The notes under the pieces: generated by a model | What the model saw: only the letters and a program-made list of their open reading frames with translations | The model's database searches: none | What the model was told of the DNA's origin: nothing | Program-made: the position numbers and the translations under genes | Part shown: in pieces, positions 1 through 5,849 of the stretch | Layout: each line of letters starts with the position of its first letter | Numbering within the stretch: position 1 is the stretch's first letter | Source of the DNA: Candidatus Nanopelagicales bacterium | Lineage (GTDB): Bacteria > Actinomycetota > Actinomycetes > S36-B12 > GCA-2699445 | Reading direction: 5' to 3' | Assembly: GCA_029939085.1 (NCBI GenBank) | Contig: JAOZTQ010000062.1 | Span: forward strand, 1 to 7,553 | Length of the DNA stretch: 7,553 nt

Positions 1-457
1 TAGTGATTTTCACCTTCAGAGTTTCACCATTGAGAGTCGTAACCTCTTGACCGTCTAGCTTGGTGACATCCTCTGCAGTCACCTTGCCAGGCACCACGTG
101 GTACGTAAGGATGCTGGTCAGGTCGCCCTGGGGATCTTCCAACAGCGTGGTCAGGGTTGCTTCAGGTACGTCCTTCGCAAACGCCTCATCGGTGGGCGCA
201 AAGACCGTGACCTCTTCTGTACTCAGTGTGTCACCCAGGCCGGCAGCAGTGACTGCATCAACCAGAGTTGTGAAATTTCCCGCTTCAGCGGCGACCTCGG
301 GAACAGTTCCAGCTGCAGTCGCTTCGGGTGAAGCTGACTCAGTAGCGGCCGGAGTGGTTTCGTCCGCAGTGCTGTCACTGTCGGAGCTGCACGCGGCCAA
401 CCCGAGTACTGCCACTAGAGCGACACCGGCGATACCGGCTCTACGAATCTTCATCAT
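1..457 (-). CDS. Fasciclin (FAS1)-domain lipoprotein, N-terminal part (C-terminus beyond left edge)
   Basis: Reading the minus strand from the ATG at 457 gives 152 codons with no stop before the window edge, so the gene is partial. Residues 1-22 form a lipoprotein signal peptide: basic start (K3, R5, R6), hydrophobic core, then lipobox L20-A21-A22-C23. C23 is the predicted lipidated residue, so the protein should be anchored to the outer face of the membrane. Residues 24-58 are an acidic Ser/Thr/Ala/Pro-rich linker. A FAS1 domain starts near residue 60, with both family motifs visible: VFAPTDEAF (85-93) and YHVVPG (119-124). FAS1 domains mediate adhesion or ligand binding at the cell surface; the ligand here is unknown. 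GAGGAGG (465-471, minus strand) lies 7 nt before the ATG. A second ATG follows immediately at 454, but spacing favours 457. The gene is divergent from the pentapeptide gene. The family call is firm; the role is not. Confidence 0.93.
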   Translation of the reverse strand, partial: MMKIRRAGIAGVALVAVLGLAACSSDSDSTADETTPAATESASPEATAAGTVPEVAAEAGNFTTLVDAVTAAGLGDTLSTEEVTVFAPTDEAFAKDVPEATLTTLLEDPQGDLTSILTYHVVPGKVTAEDVTKLDGQEVTTLNGETLKVKIT

Positions 458-537
458 GTTGCTGCCTCCTCATTAGCAGACGTTCTTGTCTTGTTCTTCG
501 CATCTCAACCGGAGTTTGGATGCACAAGATTCGACAA

Positions 538-543
538 AGTTTA
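538..543 (-). promoter_or_regulatory. Possible -10 element for the fasciclin lipoprotein gene
   Basis: On the minus strand the hexamer TAAACT fits the actinobacterial -10 pattern TANNNT. It would give a 5' leader of about 75 nt before the ATG at 457. I see no convincing -35 hexamer 16-19 nt upstream, so this is only the best candidate in the divergent spacer. Confidence 0.22.
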
Positions 544-620
544 GAGGAAATGGGTTTTGCGCCTTCAGACGGGTTGAGGGAGTCACATTAAGCCGTCATG
601 TGCCGATGCGTCGATTGGGC

Positions 621-626
621 TAATCT
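621..626 (+). promoter_or_regulatory. Leaderless promoter -10 (TAATCT) of the pentapeptide gene
   Basis: TAATCT matches TANNNT and ends exactly 6 nt before the ATG at 633, which places the expected transcription start at or next to the A of the start codon. No Shine-Dalgarno sequence lies upstream of this ATG, and an in-frame TAA (621-623) inside the hexamer rules out any upstream start. Leaderless mRNAs are common in actinobacteria. No clear -35 is visible; at 17-nt spacing the sequence is ATGTGC, which is usual for promoters that depend mainly on the -10. The sequence shows the arrangement directly; leaderless transcription is inferred. Confidence 0.6.
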
Positions 627-632
627 CGCGTC

Positions 633-1583
633 ATGAAGGATGTCCAGCGTGTATCGGATTTACCCTGTCCGATTTGCGGTACATCTACCGCTCTGCGCAG
701 CACTCGCTGCTCGGACTGTGGCCGGTCATTCGATAGCTCACTGGTCGACGACTACATAAGCCAGCCGCAGCTTTACGGTACGGAGGTGGTGTCTCTCCCT
801 AACGCCAGCCTCAGTGAAATAGTTCTCTCCGGTGCAGATTTGGAGGGTGCGGAGCTGACCGGGGTGGATTTGCGAAGTTCCGATCTTTCGGGTGCAAACC
901 TCGAACAAGCGACCCTGACTGGGGCAGACCTTTCGAATGCTGACCTGTCGGGTGCAAGTCTGAGAAATGCTTCACTTGAGCGAGCAAATTTGACTGGGGC
1001 AGATTTAGCCGGTGCTCGCCTGGAAGAGGCCGTTCTGGATGACGCAGTCGCGACTAACTCAGATTTAGCGGGCGCAGGGCTTAACAAAGTGCACGGTCAT
1101 CGCCTGAATTTGGCGGGATCGGACTTAGCAGGTGCTGATCTGGCCCGAGCTGACTTGTCGTTTGGGATTATGGGTGCCGCAGATTTAGCTGGTGCGGGGC
1201 TGAACAACGCTATTCTGCATCGGGCTAACTTGGCTCATGCTCGACTCTTCGGTGCAAATCTTTTTTCAGCAGATCTGACCCACTCTGATTTCAGCGGTGC
1301 AGATTTGTCAGGTAGCAATCTGTACGGAGCCGATTTTCGAAATGCGTCATTAGAAGGCGCGAAGCTAGTTGCGGCCGATATGGGTGAGTGCAATCTCAGC
1401 GACGCTAACTTAACGGAAGCTACTCTCACGCAGGTTCATTTAGGTGGTGCGAAGCTTGATCGCAGCGATTTGACCGGGGCGACTCTGCTGGGTGTCACTC
1501 TGGCCTGGATTGACAGTATGGCGGGCGCAAAATGGCAGAAAACAGTATTACCTGATGGTCGGGTGACCGATACGGCACCCTGA
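633..1583 (+). CDS. Zinc ribbon-pentapeptide repeat protein
   Basis: This is a 316-residue protein with no signal peptide or membrane segment, so it is probably cytoplasmic. Residues 12-30 form a treble-clef or zinc-ribbon knuckle pair: C12-P-I-C15 and C26-S-D-C29-G. A short linker (31-50) leads to 48 consecutive pentapeptides (51-290) of the A(D/N)LxG type. The central residue is Leu in 42, Phe or Met in four, and Ala140 and Gly155 in two. The tail (291-316) contains W301-x-K-T and LPDG (306-309), a cap seen at the end of many pentapeptide proteins. The family folds into a right-handed quadrilateral beta-helix of about 12 coils here, long enough to act as a binding rod; some members (MfpA, Qnr) mimic DNA and bind gyrase. 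Nothing in the sequence identifies the partner of this one. The start at 633 is forced by the in-frame TAA at 621-623. The gene is co-directional with thrS, 77 bp upstream of it, and is probably separately transcribed. The domain call is firm; the function is unknown. Confidence 0.92.
   Translation: MKDVQRVSDLPCPICGTSTALRSTRCSDCGRSFDSSLVDDYISQPQLYGTEVVSLPNASLSEIVLSGADLEGAELTGVDLRSSDLSGANLEQATLTGADLSNADLSGASLRNASLERANLTGADLAGARLEEAVLDDAVATNSDLAGAGLNKVHGHRLNLAGSDLAGADLARADLSFGIMGAADLAGAGLNNAILHRANLAHARLFGANLFSADLTHSDFSGADLSGSNLYGADFRNASLEGAKLVAADMGECNLSDANLTEATLTQVHLGGAKLDRSDLTGATLLGVTLAWIDSMAGAKWQKTVLPDGRVTDTAP
783..1502 (+). repeat. Coding array of 48 degenerate 15-bp units (pentapeptide repeats)
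   Basis: The DNA repeats with a 15-bp period (often 30 bp) built on variants of GGTGCAGATTTG. Close copies lie near 831-842 and 1298-1308, and a GCAGATTTAGC core recurs near 1002-1012 and 1179-1189. No unit is inserted out of register over 720 bp. The repeat is explained by protein-level selection on the beta-helix, though the shared codons suggest expansion by internal duplication. Confidence 0.85.
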
Positions 1584-1601
1584 TGTCTGTTCGAGGGCTG
1601 C

Positions 1602-1619
1602 GATGGTGTCGATACCATC
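1602..1619. promoter_or_regulatory. 18-bp dyad before thrS, possible operator or promoter
   Basis: GATGGT (1602-1607) and ACCATC (1614-1619) are perfect inverted arms. A G-T wobble and a further pair extend the stem to 8 bp around a very small loop. It lies 42 bp before the thrS start and 18 bp after the pentapeptide stop codon. There is no T-tract, so it is a poor intrinsic terminator. The right arm contains TACCAT (1613-1618), which fits TANNNT and would give a leader of about 36 nt to thrS. It could therefore be a -10 element embedded in a repressor site. Its function is not established. Confidence 0.35.
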
Positions 1620-1660
1620 AATCTAGTTAAAAGCGGTCGGCCAGCCAGTCAGGAGCACAC

Positions 1661-3646
1661 GTGCCTTCCATCACCATCACAACGCCGGAAGAACGCGTTG
1701 AACGTGTCCTCGAGTCCGGGACGACGGCATTGGATCTTTTTCGTGAGGATCGGCGGGTGGTAGTTGCGCGGATCAACGGGCAACTAAAAGATCTTGCCAC
1801 CGAACTAGTCGACGGCGATGACGTAGAGCCAGTTGACATCGAATCAGATGACGGGCTCTTCGTTATGCGGCACTCTGCCGCTCATGTCATGGCGCAGGCG
1901 GTCCAGGAGCTGTACCCAGGAACGATGCTAGGAATTGGACCACCCATCAAGGATGGTTTCTATTACGACTTCGATGCCCCCGAACCGTTTCAGCCGGATG
2001 ACCTGAAAAAAGTTGAAAAGCAAATGCAGCGGATCATCAAGTCTGGTCAGCAGTTTCGCAGGCGTGCGGTAAGTGAAGATGAAGCGAGACGTGAGCTAGC
2101 CGATGAGAAATACAAGCTGCGGCTGATCGGCAGCGATGGTGGCGCTGAAGTCATGGAAGTTGGCGGTGATGAGCTAACCATCTACGACAATCTGGATCGG
2201 CAAGGAGACGTGATCTGGAATGACCTTTGCCGGGGACCGCACGTACCCGATACTCGATACATCCCCGCGAATGCTGTCAAAGTGATGCGAAGTTCTGCCG
2301 CCTATTGGCTGGGGGATCAAAGTCAAGAAGATTTGCAACGGATGTACGGAACCGCATGGCCCCAGAAAGAGCAGCTGAAGGCTTATCTGGACTTCCTGGC
2401 TGAAGCAGAGCGACGAGACCACCGGCGCATTGGCGCGGAATTAGACCTTTTTTCATTCCCGGAAGAAATTGGCTCCGGTCTGCCGGTATTTCATCCACGT
2501 GGTGGAACCTTACGTCGCGTTATGGAGGATTACTCGCGTTTGCGGCACGAAGCAGCCGGATATGAGTTCGTCAACACTCCGCACATCACTAAAGGCGCGC
2601 TCTTCGAAACCAGTGGCCATCTGGAGTGGTACTCCGAAGGTATGTTTCCCCGAATGCACCTAGATGAAGAGCGCGATGAAGACGGTCACGTTAAGCGTCA
2701 GGGTCAGGATTACTACCTCAAACCTATGAACTGTCCCTTCCATAATCTCATCTACCGCAGTCGGGGTCGCTCCTATCGAGAACTGCCGATGCGACTCTTT
2801 GAGTTTGGTTCGGTATATCGATATGAGCGTTCCGGGGTAGTACAAGGGTTGACCAGAGTCCGAGGAATGACCCAGGACGATGCCCATATTTATTGCACTC
2901 GCGAACAGATGCAGGATGAACTGAAATCGCTGCTGAGTTTTGTCTTGGAGCTGCTGAAAGACTTTGGCCTGGATGATTTTTATCTTGAGCTGTCAACGCG
3001 CAACCCGGACAAGTACGTTGGGGATATCGCCGAATGGGACGAAGCGACAGATGCCTTGCGTCATGCGGCCGAGGATTCCGGACTAGAACTCGTTCCCGAC
3101 CCAGGCGGAGCGGCTTTCTACGGTCCCAAGATTTCGGTGCAAGCCAAAGACGCGATTGGGCGAACCTGGCAGATGTCGACGATTCAGTTGGACTTTCAAC
3201 TTCCGCGACGCTTCGACTTGGAATACACCGGGCCCGACGGATCTCGGCAACGCCCCATCATGATCCATCGAGCGCTGTTCGGATCGATTGAACGATTTAT
3301 TGGAGTGCTGACCGAACACTACGCGGGAGCTTTCCCTGCCTGGTTGTCACCTATTCAGGTGGTGGGCATTCCCGTCGGTGACGCGCACTATGACTATCTG
3401 GAACAGGTGATGGTCGGGTTACGTAATCGCGGAATACGTGCAGAAATGGACGCGGCACCGGACCGAATGCAGAAGAAGATTCGTAACGCACAAAAGCAGA
3501 AAATTCCCTATATGTTGATCGCGGGTGACGATGACATGTCAGAAACCGCGGTCTCTTTTCGATATCGCAACGGTGAACAAAAGAACGGGGTGCCCATTGC
3601 GGCTGCGATAGACGAGATTGTTTCAGCAGTGGAGTCTCGGCAATGA
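1661..3646 (+). CDS. thrS: Threonine--tRNA ligase (ThrS)
   Basis: This cytoplasmic class II synthetase charges tRNA-Thr with threonine using ATP. At 661 residues it is slightly shorter than the M. tuberculosis enzyme. Domain order is complete: TGS domain (about 1-62), editing domain (about 65-260), catalytic core (about 265-555) and anticodon-binding domain (about 560-661). The editing site that hydrolyses Ser-tRNA-Thr keeps H71, H75, C190 and H194. The catalytic zinc ligands are C358 (in MNCP), H409 (in DDAH) and H536 (in IHRALFG). Motif 2 is the region around YRYE (386-389), and motif 3 carries R545 in GSIER. The GTG start at 1661 is chosen because AGGAG (1651-1655) sits 5 nt upstream and the TGS strand begins immediately. 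The stop overlaps the HIT start as ATGA. By family knowledge, this kind of enzyme also makes Ap4A as a side product, which suits its neighbour. All key residues are present. Confidence 0.98.
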   Translation: MPSITITTPEERVERVLESGTTALDLFREDRRVVVARINGQLKDLATELVDGDDVEPVDIESDDGLFVMRHSAAHVMAQAVQELYPGTMLGIGPPIKDGFYYDFDAPEPFQPDDLKKVEKQMQRIIKSGQQFRRRAVSEDEARRELADEKYKLRLIGSDGGAEVMEVGGDELTIYDNLDRQGDVIWNDLCRGPHVPDTRYIPANAVKVMRSSAAYWLGDQSQEDLQRMYGTAWPQKEQLKAYLDFLAEAERRDHRRIGAELDLFSFPEEIGSGLPVFHPRGGTLRRVMEDYSRLRHEAAGYEFVNTPHITKGALFETSGHLEWYSEGMFPRMHLDEERDEDGHVKRQGQDYYLKPMNCPFHNLIYRSRGRSYRELPMRLFEFGSVYRYERSGVVQGLTRVRGMTQDDAHIYCTREQMQDELKSLLSFVLELLKDFGLDDFYLELSTRNPDKYVGDIAEWDEATDALRHAAEDSGLELVPDPGGAAFYGPKISVQAKDAIGRTWQMSTIQLDFQLPRRFDLEYTGPDGSRQRPIMIHRALFGSIERFIGVLTEHYAGAFPAWLSPIQVVGIPVGDAHYDYLEQVMVGLRNRGIRAEMDAAPDRMQKKIRNAQKQKIPYMLIAGDDDMSETAVSFRYRNGEQKNGVPIAAAIDEIVSAVESRQ

Positions 3647-4218
3647 GCGAAGCTGATGGCAATCCAGTCGAACCACGTCTTGACGATGAAACGGCAATGG
3701 ATGATGGACTTGAGCGACTCTGGGCACCACATCGACTTAGTTACATCCGAGGCGAAGATAAGCCAGCCGATGACGCTCCGGGAGATCAGTGCCCGTTCTG
3801 CCGTGTCCCGACTTTGTCAGATGTCGACGGGCTGATCGTTGCACGAGGCGAAACTGTCTTTGCTCTTATGAACTTGTATCCCTACAACAGTGGTCATGTC
3901 TTGATATGTCCCTATCGACATTTCGCAGACGTTACTGAGGCCGAGGCAACTGAGTTGGCTGAAATCAATCGTTTTACGCAACGACTCATGGCTGCAATTC
4001 GATTGGCTATGAGCCCACATGGATTCAACATTGGGATCAATCAAGGCTCTGTCGCTGGCGCGGGCATCGCAGCGCATCTGCATCAACACATTGTTCCGCG
4101 TTGGGGAGGTGACGCAAACTTCATGGCCGTCGTGGGACGGACTAAAGTCGTACCTCAGGAACTCGCTGACACTCGCGATGCAATCGCTCAGGCGTGGCTG
4201 GACGTCGGTGGGACATAA
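3643..4218 (+). CDS. HIT-family hydrolase/phosphorylase, probable Ap4A phosphorylase (Rv2613c-like)
   Basis: This is a 191-residue cytoplasmic protein. The histidine triad is H145-L-H147-Q-H149-I-V, followed by PRWGGD (152-157); H147 is the expected nucleophile that carries the nucleotidyl intermediate. A zinc site is suggested by C50-P-F-C53 with H93. The core around NLYPYNSGH (77-85) and PHGFNIGIN (125-133) matches my recollection of M. tuberculosis Rv2613c, which phosphorolyses diadenosine tetraphosphate to ADP and ATP. That substrate is inferred here from family and gene position, not shown. Residues 1-45 are a variable acidic lead. The start at 3643 overlaps the thrS stop by 4 nt (ATGA), with GGAG (3631-3634) 8 nt upstream, so translation is probably coupled to thrS. 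In mycobacteria pgsA follows directly; here a response regulator intervenes. Confidence 0.93.
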   Translation: MSEADGNPVEPRLDDETAMDDGLERLWAPHRLSYIRGEDKPADDAPGDQCPFCRVPTLSDVDGLIVARGETVFALMNLYPYNSGHVLICPYRHFADVTEAEATELAEINRFTQRLMAAIRLAMSPHGFNIGINQGSVAGAGIAAHLHQHIVPRWGGDANFMAVVGRTKVVPQELADTRDAIAQAWLDVGGT

Positions 4219-4247
4219 GTATGCCGATCTCTATTGCCGATGAGTTA

Positions 4248-4273
4248 CTCAACTTGAGCGATTCAGTTCGCTC
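4248..4273. promoter_or_regulatory. Overlapping dyads after the HIT gene
   Basis: Two perfect inverted repeats overlap in the 126-bp gap: CTCAA-C-TTGAG (4248-4258) and GAGCGA-TTCAGT-TCGCTC (4256-4273, 6-bp stem, 6-nt loop). They are mutually exclusive as RNA stems. No T-run follows, so an intrinsic terminator is not supported. They could be an mRNA stability element or binding sites for the regulator encoded next. Confidence 0.35.
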
Positions 4274-4317
4274 CGGAGTGGACCAAACGCAATAATGCCT
4301 CTCGGAGGCTTGAGCGA
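4253..4317 (+). repeat. Direct repeat CTTGAGCGA (two copies, 56 bp apart)
   Basis: Exact 9-bp copies lie at 4253-4261 and 4309-4317, both in the non-coding leader of the response regulator gene. OmpR-family regulators usually bind direct repeats spaced about one helical turn apart; 56 bp is about five turns, so autoregulation is possible but speculative. CTTGAGCGA also occurs once inside the HIT coding region near 3709, which weakens the case. Confidence 0.3.
4297..4309 (+). other. Small GC hairpin in the response regulator leader
   Basis: GCCTC-TCG-GAGGC is a perfect 5-bp stem with a 3-nt loop, 35 nt before the chosen ATG. The hexamer AATAAT (4291-4296) just before it resembles a -10 but lacks a -35. 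The stem is too short and lacks the T-tract needed for a terminator. Confidence 0.3.
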
Positions 4318-4322
4318 GATAT

Positions 4323-4332
4323 GGGAGGAGGT
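4323..4332 (+). promoter_or_regulatory. Strong ribosome binding site that decides the response regulator start
   Basis: GGGAGGAGGT is a near-perfect anti-SD match, 12 nt before the ATG at 4345, which is on the long side. An in-frame ATG at 4321-4323 runs directly into this sequence, so using it would translate the Shine-Dalgarno as Gly-Gly-Gly. The extra residues are unlike any receiver N-terminus, so 4345 is preferred. Confidence 0.7.
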
Positions 4333-4344
4333 AGCGAAAGTCGT

Positions 4345-5040
4345 ATGTCGACGTCGAAGGCGCTAATCGTCGAGGACACACGAGAAATTGCGCGAATTTT
4401 GGAAACCCTATTGTCCGCTGAGGGATACGAAGTAACGGTGGACTCGGACGGTACGCTTGCCGCCGACTGGGTGGCAGCAAATAAGCCTGAACTAATCGTG
4501 CTAGATCTGACGCTACCGAAGGTCGACGGAATGGAACTGTGTCGTCAGCTGCGTTCAATGACTGATGCTTACGTCATCATGGTTACCGGTCGCTCTGGGG
4601 AAATGGACAAGGTCTTGGGCCTCTCGGTCGGCGCAGATGACTACTTGACCAAACCGTTCTCTCCTCGAGAATTGACCGCTCGGATGCGAGCTATGCGTCG
4701 GCGGCCAAGGCGAACTAGAGATGGCGAAAGTATCCGCTCGTTTGCCGGGATCAAGATTGACGTAGGTTCTCGTGAAGTGGATGTCGATGGAACTCCCATC
4801 GTTCTCACAAAAATCGAGTTCGACATTTTGGACACACTTACGTCTTCGCCCAGACGTACTTGGAGCCGAGAACGTTTGATGGATGTCGTGTGGGGTGAAC
4901 CTCAAGACAACCCGCATATCCTTGATGTCCACGTGGGAAACTTGCGCCGCAAACTCGGTGAATCTGGAAGCGACTCACATTTCGTTACGACGATCCGAGG
5001 TGTCGGATACCGATTTGAGCCGTCGGCAGAGGTTGGTTAG
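4345..5040 (+). CDS. OmpR/PhoB-family response regulator (orphan in this window)
   Basis: This is a 231-residue DNA-binding two-component regulator. The receiver domain (about 5-118) has the complete phosphorylation site: acidic pair E10-D11, phosphoacceptor D54, T81, switch aromatic Y100 and K103 followed by P104-F105. A basic linker with MRRRPRR (117-123) leads to a winged-helix effector (about 132-227). That effector has LTKIEFDIL (154-162), a recognition-helix segment around VHVGNLRRKLG (195-205), and the GVGYRF wing (219-224). No histidine kinase lies nearby in the window, so the signal is unknown. The start at 4345 is discussed under the ribosome binding site; the longer form from 4321 would have 239 residues. 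The gene sits between the HIT gene and pgsA, which are directly adjacent in mycobacteria, with non-coding flanks of 126 and 149 bp. It was therefore probably inserted as its own transcription unit. Control of the downstream lipid genes is an attractive inference only. Confidence 0.95.
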   Translation: MSTSKALIVEDTREIARILETLLSAEGYEVTVDSDGTLAADWVAANKPELIVLDLTLPKVDGMELCRQLRSMTDAYVIMVTGRSGEMDKVLGLSVGADDYLTKPFSPRELTARMRAMRRRPRRTRDGESIRSFAGIKIDVGSREVDVDGTPIVLTKIEFDILDTLTSSPRRTWSRERLMDVVWGEPQDNPHILDVHVGNLRRKLGESGSDSHFVTTIRGVGYRFEPSAEVG

Positions 5041-5067
5041 CAGAACTACCGGCGCCTATCAAAATCT

Positions 5068-5103
5068 TGGCATTGACGATTGCCAGCCCGGGTCGTTTCA
5101 TAT
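5068..5103 (+). promoter_or_regulatory. Possible promoter and dyad before pgsA
   Basis: This is the only notable structure in the 149-bp gap 5041-5189. TTGACG (5073-5078) is a good -35, but the -10 options 17-19 nt downstream (TTTCAT to TCATAT, ending 5101-5103) are weak. The -35 lies inside an inverted repeat, TGGCA (5068-5072) with TGCCA (5081-5085), an operator-like arrangement. It could drive pgsA-patA-pimA independently of thrS. Confidence 0.28.
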
Positions 5104-5189
5104 GGATCGGCTTCGCAGGCAGTTCCGGTCCTTCAACCACGACGACGCTCACAGTACGATCAGAGGTGAGAGTTGGAGAGAGTCGAGGC

Positions 5190-5849
5190 ATGGTGCTTAA
5201 CAACCAAGAGGCGCGAGGTGTGGTCGCCAAGGTGATTGACCCCCTCGCGCGTGGACTACTCAAACTTGGCGCAACTCCCGACATGGTGTCTTTTGTGGGT
5301 GCGGCTGGGACCAGTGTCGCGGCATTGTGGTTTTTCCCTCGGGGTGAGTTCGTCGCGGGGGTATTGGTCATATTGCTATTTGTCTTCAGTGACCTGCTAG
5401 ACGGCACCATGGCGCGGATGCGGGGTACTGCCGGACCGTGGGGCAACTATCTTGACTCCACATTGGATCGAGTCGCTGATGGAGCCATCTTCGGTGGATT
5501 GCTGATCTACTTCACGGCTCGTGGTGACAGTCTGACGGCGGCAGCTACTTGGGTGTGTCTGGTAGGTGGGTTGACAATCTCATACGCCAAAGCGCGCGCA
5601 GAGAGCGTTGGCGCTGAAGCCAATGTCGGTATTGCCGAGCGTGCTGAGCGCCTCATTGTGGCGTTGTTGGCGGCATTCTTGACTGGTCTCGGGTTGGACT
5701 GGGCGCTGCCGGTTGCACTTCCTATTCTGGCAATTTTGGTGATCATCACCGTGGGTCAACGTTTTGCGCATGTCCATAGACAACTTGCCATCCCCGAAGC
5801 GCAGGGAGAGGGAAGTTCCGAACAAGCAGATGGGTCGACAAACTCGTGA
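5190..5849 (+). CDS. pgsA: Phosphatidylinositol phosphate synthase (CDP-alcohol phosphatidyltransferase)
   Basis: This integral membrane enzyme joins CDP-diacylglycerol and inositol 3-phosphate to give phosphatidylinositol phosphate, the base of all PIMs. The CDP-alcohol phosphotransferase signature is intact: D68, D71, G72, A75, R76, G85, D89 and D93, with exact family spacing; the four Asp residues bind divalent metals. About six hydrophobic segments are visible (roughly 33-50, 54-70, 96-109, 116-132, 154-168, 172-189). K134 and R136 in SYAKARAE, together with R154 and R191, fall where basic residues of the inositol-phosphate pocket lie in known members. The 219-residue length matches M. 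tuberculosis PgsA1. The ATG at 5190 is chosen because homology begins at once; GAG-rich sequence (5173-5188) precedes it, but the ribosome site is not classical. The stop overlaps patA by 4 nt. Assignment to inositol rather than glycerol phosphate rests on the patA-pimA context and similarity. Confidence 0.95.
   Translation: MVLNNQEARGVVAKVIDPLARGLLKLGATPDMVSFVGAAGTSVAALWFFPRGEFVAGVLVILLFVFSDLLDGTMARMRGTAGPWGNYLDSTLDRVADGAIFGGLLIYFTARGDSLTAAATWVCLVGGLTISYAKARAESVGAEANVGIAERAERLIVALLAAFLTGLGLDWALPVALPILAILVIITVGQRFAHVHRQLAIPEAQGEGSSEQADGSTNS

Noticed and set aside
60..476. Open frame on the plus strand opposite the fasciclin lipoprotein
   Set aside because: It is antisense to a minus-strand frame with a lipobox, FAS1 motifs and a strong ribosome site; the plus-strand product is low-complexity and matches nothing I recognise.
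773..1087. Minus-strand open frame of 104 codons with Ser/Ala/Pro-rich repeats
   Set aside because: It is the reverse shadow of the 15-bp pentapeptide coding array, which keeps stops out of the opposite strand.
783..1502. Periodic repeats considered as a CRISPR or non-coding tandem array
   Set aside because: The 15-bp period lies wholly in frame and encodes pentapeptides; there are no unique spacers between conserved repeats.
633..1583. Assignment as a Qnr/MfpA-type fluoroquinolone resistance protein
   Set aside because: The pentapeptide fold alone is not evidence of gyrase binding, and the zinc ribbon and repeat number differ from those proteins.
4256..4273. Intrinsic terminator after the HIT gene
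   Set aside because: The stem is only 6 bp and no T-tract follows.
4321..4344. Upstream start giving an 8-residue extension to the response regulator
   Set aside because: This ATG runs directly into the Shine-Dalgarno sequence and adds residues (MGGGSESR) not typical of receiver domains.
5067..5189. N-terminal extension of PgsA from an ATG or GTG between 5067 and 5166
   Set aside because: The added residues are low-complexity and absent from PgsA relatives, while the family alignment begins right after the ATG at 5190.
4985..5446. Minus-strand open frame of 153 codons spanning the regulator-pgsA gap
   Set aside because: Most of it is antisense to pgsA and the end of the regulator, and the product is a Ser/Pro/Thr-rich sequence with no recognisable motif.
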